Source: an uncultured Pelagibacteraceae bacterium (GTDB lineage: Bacteria; Pseudomonadota; Alphaproteobacteria; Pelagibacterales; Pelagibacteraceae). From it: a DNA stretch of 64,000 bases. Made by a program: the position numbers and the translations under genes. The notes under the pieces were generated by a model. That model did not search any database. It was not told where the DNA came from and saw nothing but the letters and a program-made list of their open reading frames with translations. How positions within the stretch are numbered: position 1 is the first letter of the stretch; each line of letters opens with the position of its first letter. Shown here one piece after another: positions 19,369 to 29,119 of the stretch. The DNA lies in NCBI GenBank assembly GCA_902604175.1, contig CACKXR010000003.1, positions 1-64,000 on the forward strand, given 5' to 3'.

Positions 19369-22094
19369 GCAATTCTCAAATAAACCTCCCAAAAACTGCT
19401 TTTTCAATGAAAGCTAATTTGCCTGTAAGAGAGCCAGAGATTTTAGAATATTGGCAGACTATCAATCTTTACAAAAAATTAAGAAATTCAAGCAAGGGAA
19501 AAGAAAAATTTGTCCTACATGATGGTCCTCCATATGCAAATGGTAATATCCATATGGGAACTGCTCTAAATAAAATTTTAAAAGACATTATTGTAAAATT
19601 CCATCAAATGGATGGTAAAGACTCTATCTATGTTCCTGGTTGGGATTGCCATGGTTTACCAATTGAGTGGAAAATAGAGGAGCAATATAAAAAAAATAAA
19701 AAAAATAAAAACGACATTCCAATAGTAGAGTTTCGAAAAGAATGCAGATTGTTTGCAGAGAAATGGATCGAGGTGCACAAAGGTCAATTTAAACGTTTAG
19801 GTGTAGTGGGCGATTGGGAAAATTATTATTCAACTATGAGTTTTGATGCTGAAGCTCAAATTGTCAGAGAGCTTGGTAAGTTTTTAAAAGAAGGAAGTTT
19901 ATATAGGGGTTTTAAACCAGTATTATGGTCGACTGTTGAAAAGACTGCTCTAGCAGATGCTGAAGTCGAATATCAAGATCATAAGTCAGATACTATTTAC
20001 ACATCTTTCCCTGTCAAAAAATCAAACATAAAAGAACTTGAAGGGAGTGAGATAATTATTTGGACTACAACCCCTTGGACAATTCCAGCAAACAAGGCAC
20101 TAGCTTACAATGAAACTCTTGATTACGTTCAATTGGAGTTAAATGACGATAGTGATTTTAAAAATAGAAAAATTATAGTCGCCGAAGCTTTACTACAGTC
20201 GGTAATTAATGACTGTAAAATTGAAAATTATAAAAAAATAAGAACATTTAAAGGTAAGGAGTTTAAAGAAACTATCTGTTCTCACCCTTTTTTAGATTTA
20301 GGTTATGACTATGATATACCAATGTTAGAGGCAAGGTTTGTAACAACTGAGCAGGGAACTGGCATTGTTCATTGCGCTCCAAGTCATGGCCCTGATGATT
20401 TTAATTTATGTTTAAATAACGGAATTAAAGCAATTGAAACAGTCAATGGAGATGGAAAATATACAAAACATGTCAGTTTATTTGAAGGTATTCATATATT
20501 TAAAGCCAACCCAATAGTAATTGAAAAACTTAAAGAACAAAAAAAATTATTATCAAATGGTGAGCTTATGCACTCTTATCCACATTCTTGGAGATCAAAA
20601 GCTCCATTAGTTCATAGAGCTACTCCACAATGGTTTATATCAATGGAAAGTCATCAATTGAGAGATAAAGCATTAAAAGCAATTAATGATACAACTTTTT
20701 ATCCTAGCAAAGGAAAAGAAAGATTAAAATCAATGATAGAAACTAGACCAGATTGGTGTGTATCTAGACAAAGAGTATGGGGTGTTCCTCTTCCAATCTT
20801 TGTAAACAAAAAAACCAAAGAAATTTTAGTTGACGATGAGGTAAATGAAAACATAGCTTTAATTTATGAAAATGAGGGTTCAGATTGTTGGTTTTCTGAC
20901 GACCCCCAAAGATTTTTAGGAACAAAATATAAAGCCGAAGATTATGATAAGTTGAGTGACATTGTTGAGGTTTGGTTTGATAGCGGATCCACGCACTCAT
21001 TTGTTCTGGAAAAGAGAAAAGATTTAAAGTGGCCAGCATCAATGTATTTAGAAGGTTCAGATCAACATAGAGGTTGGTTTCATTCGTCACTGCTAGAGTC
21101 TTGTGGCACAAGAGGAAGAGCACCATTTGAAAATATTTTATCCCATGGATTTGTGGTGGACGGTAAAGGATTAAAAATGTCAAAATCTTTAGGAAATGTA
21201 ATAGCTCCAGAAGACATTTTAAAAAAGTATGGAGCAGATATATTAAGAATTTGGGTAGCATCATCAAACTATTCAGAAGATTTAAGAATAGATTATTCAA
21301 TTCTTGACCAACATGCGGAGTCTTATCGAAAAATAAGAAATACCTTCAGATATTTGCTTGGAAATATTAAAGATAAATTTGAAGAAATTAATTTTGTAAA
21401 AGTAGATTTAAATGAATTACCAGAGCTCGAGCAATTTATGTTACATAAATTGTACTCTTTGAACATAAATTTTAAAAAATATTTTAAAAATTATGATTTC
21501 CATAATTTATATAAAGAGTTACTTAATTTCTGTACGGTAGATCTATCTGCGTTTTATTTTGATATAAGAAAAGACTCATTATATTGTGATCCTATAAACT
21601 CAAAAAAAAGAAAATCCACTATACTATTATTAAATATAATTTTGAATTCATTATTGAAATGGTTCGCACCAATTTTATCTTTTACAACAGAGGAAATTTA
21701 TAGATTGTTATTTAAAGACAATAAAAGTATTCATTTAGAAAAATTTTTAGAATTCCCAAATACATTTGCAAATGAAGAATTATATAATAAATGGATAGAA
21801 CTAATAAAAATAAGAAATATTTGTAATATTAGTATTGAAGAAAAAAGAGCTAATAAAGAAATAGGATCTAGTTTAGAGGCAGACATAAATATTCATCTTG
21901 ATAAAAGATTAGAGAAAATTATTGAAAACATAGATTTTGCAGAACTATGTATAACATCTAAAGCTCAAATTTTATTTAATGAAAATCTAGAAACAAGTGC
22001 ACAAACTACAAAAGCAAAAGGAACAAAGTGTAACTTATGCTGGAAAATTACTGAAAATGCTTGTGAAAGAGCACATTGTCCACATAGTTCTTGA
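19365..22094 (+). CDS. ileS: Isoleucyl-tRNA synthetase
   Basis: This 909-aa class I synthetase charges tRNA-Ile. The HIGH-box equivalent is HMGT in DGPPYANGNIHMGTALNK near residue 60. The editing domain (TTTPWTIPANKALAY) follows, and KMSKSLGN marks the catalytic loop near 610. The C-terminus has a cysteine cluster (CNLCW then C and C) that should bind zinc as in the E. coli type. Length is typical. It overlaps lspA by one base. Confidence 0.98.
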   Translation: MSNSQINLPKTAFSMKANLPVREPEILEYWQTINLYKKLRNSSKGKEKFVLHDGPPYANGNIHMGTALNKILKDIIVKFHQMDGKDSIYVPGWDCHGLPIEWKIEEQYKKNKKNKNDIPIVEFRKECRLFAEKWIEVHKGQFKRLGVVGDWENYYSTMSFDAEAQIVRELGKFLKEGSLYRGFKPVLWSTVEKTALADAEVEYQDHKSDTIYTSFPVKKSNIKELEGSEIIIWTTTPWTIPANKALAYNETLDYVQLELNDDSDFKNRKIIVAEALLQSVINDCKIENYKKIRTFKGKEFKETICSHPFLDLGYDYDIPMLEARFVTTEQGTGIVHCAPSHGPDDFNLCLNNGIKAIETVNGDGKYTKHVSLFEGIHIFKANPIVIEKLKEQKKLLSNGELMHSYPHSWRSKAPLVHRATPQWFISMESHQLRDKALKAINDTTFYPSKGKERLKSMIETRPDWCVSRQRVWGVPLPIFVNKKTKEILVDDEVNENIALIYENEGSDCWFSDDPQRFLGTKYKAEDYDKLSDIVEVWFDSGSTHSFVLEKRKDLKWPASMYLEGSDQHRGWFHSSLLESCGTRGRAPFENILSHGFVVDGKGLKMSKSLGNVIAPEDILKKYGADILRIWVASSNYSEDLRIDYSILDQHAESYRKIRNTFRYLLGNIKDKFEEINFVKVDLNELPELEQFMLHKLYSLNINFKKYFKNYDFHNLYKELLNFCTVDLSAFYFDIRKDSLYCDPINSKKRKSTILLLNIILNSLLKWFAPILSFTTEEIYRLLFKDNKSIHLEKFLEFPNTFANEELYNKWIELIKIRNICNISIEEKRANKEIGSSLEADINIHLDKRLEKIIENIDFAELCITSKAQILFNENLETSAQTTKAKGTKCNLCWKITENACERAHCPHSS

Positions 22095-22591
22095 TGAAAA
22101 TATTGGGATTTAAAATAAATTTTTATATTGAGATTACTATTGTATTTTTTATTTTCATTTTAGATCGATTAACAAAACTATATATAATTTATTTAGACAA
22201 GATAAGTAATAATTCTGAAATATTTTTATCAAAATACTTAAATATTTATTTAATTTGGAATGAAGGCATAGCATTCGGCTTATTTTCTTTAAATGAAAAA
22301 AATCTATACAATTATTTAACAATTTTAATATTTATAATCATTATTTTTATTCTTTTTTTGATAATTAAAAGCAAAGGTATTCAAAAATACGCATTATTAA
22401 TGATTCTTGGAGGTGCTCTTGGAAATTTATTTGATAGAATTTTTTATAGAGCTGTGCCTGATTTCATAGATTTACATATAAATAATTTTCACTGGTTCAT
22501 ATTTAATATCGCTGATATATTCATAACACTTGGTGTATTTCTCATGATTTTGTCTGAATTAATTGTTAAAGATAGGAATGAAAAAATTTAA
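22094..22591 (+). CDS. lspA: Lipoprotein signal peptidase LspA
   Basis: This 165-aa inner-membrane aspartyl protease cleaves signal peptides from lipoproteins after lipidation. Four hydrophobic helices are visible. The motifs WNEGIAFGL and GNLFDR...VPDFID carry the conserved asparagine and first catalytic aspartate, and FNIADIFITLG the second. The ATG at 22094 overlaps the ileS stop as TGATG; the tracked TTG start is one codon earlier. The following lipoprotein gene begins inside lspA, so the processing enzyme and a likely substrate are translationally linked. Confidence 0.95.
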   Translation: MKILGFKINFYIEITIVFFIFILDRLTKLYIIYLDKISNNSEIFLSKYLNIYLIWNEGIAFGLFSLNEKNLYNYLTILIFIIIIFILFLIIKSKGIQKYALLMILGGALGNLFDRIFYRAVPDFIDLHINNFHWFIFNIADIFITLGVFLMILSELIVKDRNEKI

Positions 22592-22901
22592 AATAATATT
22601 TATTATTATTATTGCTACACTTTTTTTTTATAGTTGTAAGACTATGAAAAAAGGTTTTGAGTCACAAAGAAAGAACAGCACTGATGAATTTTTGGTCGAA
22701 AAAAAACAGCCTTTAACAATGCCGCCAGATTTTGATGAATTGCCTATGCCTAAACAAAATCAGTCAAATGATCAACAAGAGACTACAAATCAAATCGAAG
22801 AACTTATAGTAAGAGATAACCCCAAAGATGATAGTTTAAATAAAAATGATAGCTCAAATCAGAATACTGAAAATTTTATTTTAGATAAAATTAAAAAATA
22901 A
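22578..22901 (+). CDS. Small DUF3035-like lipoprotein
   Basis: The start is the ATG at 22578 (107 aa), preceded by AGGA; the tracked TTG lies 15 bases upstream. It has a lysine start, a hydrophobic helix and a cysteine at FYSC, a loose lipobox, so it is probably lipidated. The segment DEFLVEKKQPLTMPPDF resembles the proline-rich core of alphaproteobacterial DUF3035 lipoproteins. The rest is Q/N/D-rich and likely disordered. Function is unknown. The gene overlaps lspA by 14 bases. Confidence 0.75.
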   Translation: MKKFKIIFIIIIATLFFYSCKTMKKGFESQRKNSTDEFLVEKKQPLTMPPDFDELPMPKQNQSNDQQETTNQIEELIVRDNPKDDSLNKNDSSNQNTENFILDKIKK

Positions 22902-22904
22902 AGG

Positions 22905-24056
22905 ATGCATACTAAAAATATTTTATTTAATAATTTCAAATTAAAAAAAAAAACTTCACATACAAAAAGATTACTTTTAAAACTTTTAAATGAGGATAAT
23001 CAAATTTTATATTCATTAGGAAAAAATTATGAGGATAGCTTTACCAAAAAAAATCTATCAAAATATAAAAAATATCTAAATATTAGAATAATAGGAATGG
23101 GGGGGTCTAGTTTAGGAACTAAAGCGATATATAGTTTCCTAAAACATAAAATTAAAAAAAGTATAATTTTTTTAGATAATCTCCAACCAAATTTGTCAAA
23201 AAATAATAAAAAACATCTTAATTTAATTGTTTCTAAATCAGGTAACACGCTTGAAACAATTGTAAACTCAAATATTTTCACAAATAAATTAGATAAAAAT
23301 ATTTTTATTACAGAAAACAAAAAAAGTTATCTTTATGAACAAGCGAACAAATTAAAATCAGACATAATTCATCACAATAATTATATAGGAGGTAGATATT
23401 CAGTTCTATCCGAGGTTGGCATGTTGCCTGCTGTATTAATGGGATTAAAACCAAGTCATTTTAGACAATTTAATTCTATAATAAAAAACAAAAAATTTTT
23501 TAATAGTTTAGTCCAAAATGTTGCTACTACTGTTTTCTTTTTAAAAAGTAAAAAAATAAACTCAATAATTCTCAATTACGATGAAAAAGCTCAAGATTTT
23601 TTCAATTGGTATCAACAGTTAATAGCTGAAAGTTTGGGAAAAAAAAGCAAAGGACTACTTCCTGTTATATCTTCTTTACCAAAAGACAACCACAGCCTTA
23701 TGCAACTTTATCTTGATGGATTTAAAAATAATTTTTTTACTTTTTTTTACACTCATGAGTACAAATCACTAAGAATAAATAATAACAAAATATTATCATC
23801 ATATAAGTATCTGAAAAATAAAGGTTTATCAGAGATAATTTATGCTCAAAAAAAAGCTACTGAAAATGTATTTAATAAAAAAAATATTCCATTTCGAAGT
23901 TTTGAAATAAAAAATAGAGATGAAAAAACATTAGGAGAATTATTTTGTTTTTTTATTTTAGAAACAATTTTAATAGGTAAATCTTTAAATTTAAATCCAT
24001 ATGATCAGCCAGCAGTTGAACTCATAAAGGTAGAAACTAAAAAAATACTAACTTAA
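22905..24056 (+). CDS. pgi: Short glucose-6-phosphate isomerase
   Basis: This 383-aa enzyme should interconvert glucose-6-phosphate and fructose-6-phosphate in the cytoplasm. Sugar-phosphate-binding motifs are intact: GMGGSSLGT, SKSGNTLET and GGRYSVLSEVGMLPA. WYQQLIAESLGKKSKG carries the conserved catalytic glutamate region, and DQPAVELIK ends the chain. It is much shorter than enterobacterial Pgi (about 550 aa) and shorter than the roughly 450-aa form, with peripheral segments lost rather than motifs. It ends in a 9-base convergent overlap with rsmD. Confidence 0.88.
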   Translation: MHTKNILFNNFKLKKKTSHTKRLLLKLLNEDNQILYSLGKNYEDSFTKKNLSKYKKYLNIRIIGMGGSSLGTKAIYSFLKHKIKKSIIFLDNLQPNLSKNNKKHLNLIVSKSGNTLETIVNSNIFTNKLDKNIFITENKKSYLYEQANKLKSDIIHHNNYIGGRYSVLSEVGMLPAVLMGLKPSHFRQFNSIIKNKKFFNSLVQNVATTVFFLKSKKINSIILNYDEKAQDFFNWYQQLIAESLGKKSKGLLPVISSLPKDNHSLMQLYLDGFKNNFFTFFYTHEYKSLRINNNKILSSYKYLKNKGLSEIIYAQKKATENVFNKKNIPFRSFEIKNRDEKTLGELFCFFILETILIGKSLNLNPYDQPAVELIKVETKKILT

Positions 24057-24614
24057 AAGTTTAATAAAGTTTATTTTTGAAATTCCATACTGTTTCTCTA
24101 CAATGATTTCAACATTAGGTGGAAATAGATCCCTTTCCTTTTTATGACGGTGCAAAATGACAATGCCATTTCTTTTTAAAATATTATTTTTAATAATCTC
24201 TTTAAAAATTATAGATAGATTTTTGTCTTTGTAGGGTGGATCTAAAAAAATAATATCAAAAGAATCCTTTAATAGAAAAAGTGTATTTGCATCATATATA
24301 TCTTTTTCAATAATTTCATATTTATCAACAGATTTAAGATTAATTAAATTCTTTTTTAAAACTGACAAGACAACTTGATAATTTTCGCAAAATATCACTT
24401 TTTTTGCACCTCTTGATATACATTCTATCCCAAAAGAACCAACACCTGAAAATAAATCTAACACCTTAGCCTCAAAAAGCTTTACTTTAAATTTATTTGA
24501 ATGATCAATAATGTTGAAAATTGACTCTTTTGTTAAATCCTTTAAAGGTCTAGTTTTAACATCTTTTGGTCCTAATAATTTTTTACCTTTAAAGTATCCT
24601 GATATTACTCTCAT
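24048..24614 (-). CDS. rsmD: 16S rRNA (guanine966-N2)-methyltransferase RsmD
   Basis: This 188-aa enzyme methylates G966 of 16S rRNA. It opens with MRVISGYFKGKKL and TRPLKDLTKESIFNI, the family's N-terminal signature. The SAM-binding motif is DLFSGVGSFGIE and the catalytic motif is FLDPPY. Length is typical. It overlaps the end of purD by 4 bases (ATGA) on the same strand. Confidence 0.95.
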   Translation of the reverse strand: MRVISGYFKGKKLLGPKDVKTRPLKDLTKESIFNIIDHSNKFKVKLFEAKVLDLFSGVGSFGIECISRGAKKVIFCENYQVVLSVLKKNLINLKSVDKYEIIEKDIYDANTLFLLKDSFDIIFLDPPYKDKNLSIIFKEIIKNNILKRNGIVILHRHKKERDLFPPNVEIIVEKQYGISKINFIKLLS

Positions 24615-25876
24615 TTATCAATGACCTTGTACCCAATATCTTTCCTATAAAATCCACCTGACCAATTTAACTTTTCAAGATTTTTTAGAATATTTTCTCT
24701 TGCTGATTTAAGATTTTCAGAAATGGTGATAAAATTTAACACACGTCCACCTATCGCATAGATCTTATCTTTCTTTTTTATGGTTCCAGCATGAAATAAA
24801 AAATCACCTTCTTTTAAAATAATTTTGTTGATATTTTCTATCTCAACATTCTTATTAAATTCTTCTGGATATCCCTTTGAGCAGACAACGACGCATAAAC
24901 TTTTTTTATTTAACCATTCAATTTTAAATTGATTTAATTTACCTTCACAACAAGCTAATAAAATTTCAACTAAATTAGTTTTAAGTTTAGGGAGAATTGT
25001 TTGACATTCTGGATCACCCATTCGAACATTATATTCTATTAAAAAAGGTTCATTATTCACAATCATCAAACCTGTGTATAAAAATCCTTTATAATTTGTC
25101 CCAAGATTAGCTAACCCCATCAGTGTTGGTTTAATAATTTTATTTATAATTTTATTCTCTAAATCCTTGTTAATTAATCTTGAAGGGGAATAAGCACCCA
25201 TGCCACCTGTGTTTTTACCCATATCTCCCTCTAAAACTCTTTTATGATCTTGTGCGGTATCAAAAGTTTTAAAAGTATTTCCATCATGAATTGTAAAAAA
25301 ACTCATTTCCTCACCTTGTAAAAATTCCTCGATTAGCAAATTTTTTGCTTTTCCAAATTTACCATCAAATATCTCATTAATTGCTATTACTGCTTCACTC
25401 TTCTCATTACAAATGTAAACACCTTTACCTGAAGCAAGGTTATCTGCTTTAACCACTGTAGGAAATTTAGTTTTTTTCAAAAATTCTTTTGCACTATCTT
25501 TATTTTCAAAAATTCCAAATTTAGCTGTTGGAATTTTGAATTTTTCGCAAAGTTTTTTTGTAAATATTTTTGAACCCTCAAGTTGAGAGGCAACTTTATT
25601 TGGTCCAAATACTTTAATATTAAAACTCTCCAAATAATCGACTAGCCCTTCAACCAAAGGCTTTTCTGGACCAACGACAATTAAGTCGATTTTTTTCTCA
25701 AAAACAAAATTTTTAATATTTTCAAAATTTTCTAAATTAATATTTATATTTTCTGCTATTTCTTTCGTACCTGCATTTCCTGGAAAACAGAATATTTTGT
25801 CTATTTTATTTGAATTCTTTAAAGTTTGGCAAATAGCATGCTCTCTTCCACCGCTTCCTATTATTCCAACTTTCAT
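24611..25876 (-). CDS. purD: Phosphoribosylamine-glycine ligase PurD
   Basis: This 421-aa ATP-grasp enzyme makes glycinamide ribonucleotide, step two of purine synthesis. It starts with the N-domain GIIGSGGREHAIC. ATP-grasp elements follow: KADNLASGKGVYI, EEFLQGEEMSFF and YNVRMGDPECQTILP. The C-terminus keeps the FYRKDIGYKV ending. Length is normal. It is followed by rsmD in the same unit. A divergent DUF2093 gene starts 21 bases upstream. Confidence 0.98.
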   Translation of the reverse strand: MKVGIIGSGGREHAICQTLKNSNKIDKIFCFPGNAGTKEIAENININLENFENIKNFVFEKKIDLIVVGPEKPLVEGLVDYLESFNIKVFGPNKVASQLEGSKIFTKKLCEKFKIPTAKFGIFENKDSAKEFLKKTKFPTVVKADNLASGKGVYICNEKSEAVIAINEIFDGKFGKAKNLLIEEFLQGEEMSFFTIHDGNTFKTFDTAQDHKRVLEGDMGKNTGGMGAYSPSRLINKDLENKIINKIIKPTLMGLANLGTNYKGFLYTGLMIVNNEPFLIEYNVRMGDPECQTILPKLKTNLVEILLACCEGKLNQFKIEWLNKKSLCVVVCSKGYPEEFNKNVEIENINKIILKEGDFLFHAGTIKKKDKIYAIGGRVLNFITISENLKSARENILKNLEKLNWSGGFYRKDIGYKVIDK

Positions 25877-25897
25877 ATAAAACTATATAAACTAAAA

Positions 25898-26089
25898 ATG
25901 ACAAAAAAATTAGCAAAAATAAAATATTTACCAAACAATTTTCAGGTTATTGAACCTGGAGATTATGTAGAATGTGCGGTATCTGGAAAAAAAATAAATC
26001 TGGAAAATTTAAATTATTGGAATGTTGAATTGCAAGAACCTTATTATTCCTATGTAGAAGCTTTCAAAAAAAGGGAGGAATTAGATTAA
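25898..26089 (+). CDS. DUF2093 family protein
   Basis: The real start is the ATG at 25898 (63 aa); the tracked start lies inside purD on the other strand. The core PGDYVECAVSGKKINLENLNYW and the following QEPYYSYVEAF match the small alphaproteobacterial DUF2093 family. The family has no known function. The protein is soluble, with one cysteine. It converges on lpxL with 8 bases between stops. Confidence 0.85.
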   Translation: MTKKLAKIKYLPNNFQVIEPGDYVECAVSGKKINLENLNYWNVELQEPYYSYVEAFKKREELD

Positions 26090-26097
26090 TAATAATT

Positions 26098-26958
26098 TTA
26101 CTTCCATCGGTTATGAGACCATATCCATTGCTCTGGTCTTTTGAGTATCATCGCACCAAGAATGTTATTTAATTTATGTGTAATATTTTCAACCGAATCC
26201 TTTTTTGAAAAATTTATTGGATCATGTATAGATATTTTGAAATTTAAATCTTTAATTCTTTCTATATATACTGGTACAACCGGTATGTTGAATTTTTTTG
26301 CCAATTGAGCAGGTATTGTGGTAGTCAAAGCTTGTTGATTGAATAAGTCAGACAAAATTCCCTCTGAAACTCTTTGGTCTATCATAAGGGCAGTTGAATA
26401 GTTATTCTTTTTTAAAGATATTAATTTTTTTAGTCCACCAACCCCTTTTTTAATTTGATGTTTACAAATAAATTTTTCCCTTATTTTTTCCATAATTCTA
26501 TTTAAAAAAACATTGTTTAAAGGTCTGTAAATCGTTGATAACTTAATGCCAGTTTTTTCAAGGTACATAGCCATTAACTCAAAATTACTAAAGTGTCCTG
26601 AAACGAAAATAACTTGTTTTTTTGATTTTATAATTTCTTCAAGAATTTCTTGTCCCTCAATCTGAATGTTTTTTGCAAGTTCGCCAGATCTAAAATTTTT
26701 TATAAACATGTACTCTGCAAATAATCTTCCGTAATTATTCCACATTAACTTTGTTATATTATTTAAGTTTTTAGAATTTATGTCTGGAAACCCTTTTCTA
26801 ATATTTGAATAAATTGTTTGTTTTGATCTAAAAAATGGTCCAATAAATTCAAATATTTTTCCACTAAGTTTTGAGGATATATTTGGCCCTAAAATTTTAA
26901 ATATAAAAAAACTAAAAATTGTTAAAAGAAACTGTATAAAATATTTAATATATTTCAT
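26098..26958 (-). CDS. lpxL: Lipid A lauroyl/myristoyl acyltransferase (LpxL/HtrB family)
   Basis: This 286-aa inner-membrane enzyme should add a secondary acyl chain to Kdo2-lipid A precursor. An N-terminal hydrophobic helix is followed by the catalytic motif SGHFSNFELMA, which matches HX4(D/E). MIDQRVSEG and the C-terminal RPEQWIWSHNRWK are family signatures. Length is slightly below the usual 290-310. It is the last gene of the ubiA-msbA-waaA-lpxK-lpxL run. LpxL versus LpxM specificity cannot be decided by eye. Confidence 0.9.
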   Translation of the reverse strand: MKYIKYFIQFLLTIFSFFIFKILGPNISSKLSGKIFEFIGPFFRSKQTIYSNIRKGFPDINSKNLNNITKLMWNNYGRLFAEYMFIKNFRSGELAKNIQIEGQEILEEIIKSKKQVIFVSGHFSNFELMAMYLEKTGIKLSTIYRPLNNVFLNRIMEKIREKFICKHQIKKGVGGLKKLISLKKNNYSTALMIDQRVSEGILSDLFNQQALTTTIPAQLAKKFNIPVVPVYIERIKDLNFKISIHDPINFSKKDSVENITHKLNNILGAMILKRPEQWIWSHNRWK

Positions 26959-26959
26959 T

Positions 26960-27886
26960 CTAAATTATTGATTTTACCAATTTATTTTCATCTAATATTT
27001 TTAATTCTGATTTCATTACTTTAATTCTGCTTTTATCAAAATCCTTTAATCTTAGAAAATCTTTTTCTGTCGTAATTATTTCACACTTTAGGTCACTAGC
27101 CTCATTTAAAATTTTGTTTATGTCATTTTTTGTGTAAAGATGATGATCTGAAAACTCAAAATCTTTTATTACCTCTAAACCACATTCTTTTAACATTGAA
27201 AGAAATGTTTGATGGTTACCAATACCAGAGAAAACTAAATATTTTTTTTTTTTACAGAATTCACCCAAGTTAACAGGTTCATATTTGCCTATATGAATAT
27301 TAATTTTAGTAGTAATTTTATAAATTTCTTTAGTTAAATAATCAATATTTTCCAAATTACCATTTAGAAATATATGATCATAGTTTCGTATATTCTTAAA
27401 ATTTTCTCTTAATGGTCCAGCAGGTAAAGTCATACCATTTCCAATCCAATTTTTATTATTAAAACAAACAAAACTTAAATCATATTTAATAGTTTTATCC
27501 TGAAGACCATCATCGAGGATTGCAATGTCATAATTTTGGCTTTCAGCCATCTTTATAGCATCTATTCTTTTTGACGATAAAAAAAGTTTTCCATTTTTTT
27601 TCAAAAGTTTTTGTTCATCAATTTGGTTCTTATAAAATTTTTTAATAAAACATGATTTTATATTTTTATTATTTAAAAGTTTATTTATTTTAATGCACAA
27701 AGATGTCTTACCAGTACCACCTAAGTAAAAATTACCAATACATATAGTTTTAATATTGAAAGTCTCTTTTTTAGATATTTGAAAAAATATTTTTATTACA
27801 TTTATTAAAATGGCTATTGGAAAAAGTAGATATGCATTTAAATTTGGTTTTTTATAATCCCAAAACTTAGGTTTTTTTAAATTCAT
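26960..27886 (-). CDS. lpxK: Tetraacyldisaccharide 4'-kinase LpxK
   Basis: This 308-aa enzyme phosphorylates the 4' position of the lipid A disaccharide. An N-terminal membrane-associating helix precedes the P-loop GNFYLGGTGKTSL. DDGLQDKTIKYDLSFVCF and LPAGPLREN are the family's catalytic and substrate elements. The tail has FSDHHLYTKNDI and TTEKDFLRL. Length is normal. It overlaps waaA by 20 bases. Confidence 0.95.
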   Translation of the reverse strand: MNLKKPKFWDYKKPNLNAYLLFPIAILINVIKIFFQISKKETFNIKTICIGNFYLGGTGKTSLCIKINKLLNNKNIKSCFIKKFYKNQIDEQKLLKKNGKLFLSSKRIDAIKMAESQNYDIAILDDGLQDKTIKYDLSFVCFNNKNWIGNGMTLPAGPLRENFKNIRNYDHIFLNGNLENIDYLTKEIYKITTKINIHIGKYEPVNLGEFCKKKKYLVFSGIGNHQTFLSMLKECGLEVIKDFEFSDHHLYTKNDINKILNEASDLKCEIITTEKDFLRLKDFDKSRIKVMKSELKILDENKLVKSII

Positions 27887-29117
27887 TAATAAGAAAGTAG
27901 TCTATTTCTTTTATAGTTTTTTTTAAAATCTTTTGTCCAATATGTTTAATTTTATTGCCTATTATTTTATTTCTTTTAAAGGTTATTGATGACCCCAATT
28001 CTGTTGATGTATAGATTTTCTTTGAGATATTAAATGAGCCTAATAATTTATAAACATCTTTGAAATTATCAATATTTGGTCCATGTAATATTTTTGCACC
28101 AAATCTTGCTGCCTCCAATGGATTTTGCCCTCCTCTTTGTATTATTGAACCACCTAAAAACACAGAAGAAGCTATCTCAAGGAACTTTTTAGTTTCTCCA
28201 AACGTATCAACAAGATAAATATCTGTATTTTTCAAGCTTTTAGGTTTTGAGCTATGATTTGAAACCTTAAGACCAAGACTTTCAATTTCTAAAATTATAT
28301 CTTTCGATCTGTGAATATGTCTTGGAATTATTACAGTCATTAAATTTTTAATTTTTTTTTTCAGTTGTAAGTGAGCTTTTGCGCAGAACACTTCTTCACT
28401 TTTATGTGTACTTGAAGCAACCCAAATTTTTTTTCTTTTGAGCTTTTTTTTCAAACTGATCTCAATTTTATCCAGGTTTTTTTCAAAATTTTCAGCAAAT
28501 TTTAAATTTCCTAAGTTGCGTATTTTATCTATTTCGAGTTTCTTCAAATATTTTTCTGTGTCAATATTTTGAGGGAAAGCAATTGTTATATTTTTGAAAG
28601 TAGATTTTCCAAAATTTTTTAAATTAATCCATCTTTTAAAAGTTTTTTTGGTTAGCCTGGCATTTAATAAAATTAATGGAATTTTTTGTTCTTTAATATT
28701 TTTGAACATACAAGGCCAAATTTCTGAGTCAACAAAGACAGCTATACAAGGTTTCCAAAAAGCCAAAAATCTATTTGTAAAAAAAAAACTATCTATAGGA
28801 TAAAATTGGTGTGTGGTTTTTTTAAACTTGTATTTCTGAAGTACTTTTGATGAGCTTAATGTGCTAGTTGTTACAAGTATTTGGGCAATAGAATTTTTTT
28901 TTTCATAATATTTAATAAGTGGCATAACGCTTAATATTTCACCCACACTTGCACCATGAAACCAAACAAGTTTTCCTTTAATCCTCTTTTTTGAAGTTAT
29001 ACTGAATTTTTCTTTAAATCTTTTTTTATCCTCTTTATTTTTTAAGATTCTATAAACTATTATTATTGGAGAAAATAAGATTATAATCGAAATTACAAGA
29101 TGGTATAAAAATAGCAT
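27867..29117 (-). CDS. waaA: Kdo transferase WaaA (KdtA)
   Basis: This 416-aa glycosyltransferase adds Kdo to lipid A at the inner membrane. A single N-terminal anchor helix is followed by the signature WFHGASVGEILSVMPLI. The C-terminal half has VFLGGSIIQRGGQNPLEAARFG, the donor-binding region. Length fits the family (about 420). Its overlap with lpxK and a 2-base gap from msbA indicate one operon for lipid A completion and export. Confidence 0.95.
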   Translation of the reverse strand: MLFLYHLVISIIILFSPIIIVYRILKNKEDKKRFKEKFSITSKKRIKGKLVWFHGASVGEILSVMPLIKYYEKKNSIAQILVTTSTLSSSKVLQKYKFKKTTHQFYPIDSFFFTNRFLAFWKPCIAVFVDSEIWPCMFKNIKEQKIPLILLNARLTKKTFKRWINLKNFGKSTFKNITIAFPQNIDTEKYLKKLEIDKIRNLGNLKFAENFEKNLDKIEISLKKKLKRKKIWVASSTHKSEEVFCAKAHLQLKKKIKNLMTVIIPRHIHRSKDIILEIESLGLKVSNHSSKPKSLKNTDIYLVDTFGETKKFLEIASSVFLGGSIIQRGGQNPLEAARFGAKILHGPNIDNFKDVYKLLGSFNISKKIYTSTELGSSITFKRNKIIGNKIKHIGQKILKKTIKEIDYFLINEFKKT

Positions 29118-29119
29118 AA

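Noticed and set aside
20764-21300. 178-aa minus-strand ORF inside ileS
   Set aside because: It lies wholly within a well-supported gene on the other strand and resembles no protein; it is a shadow frame.
22905-24056. Truncated pgi pseudogene
   Set aside because: The frame is intact end to end, all active-site motifs are present and it sits in a tightly packed unit.
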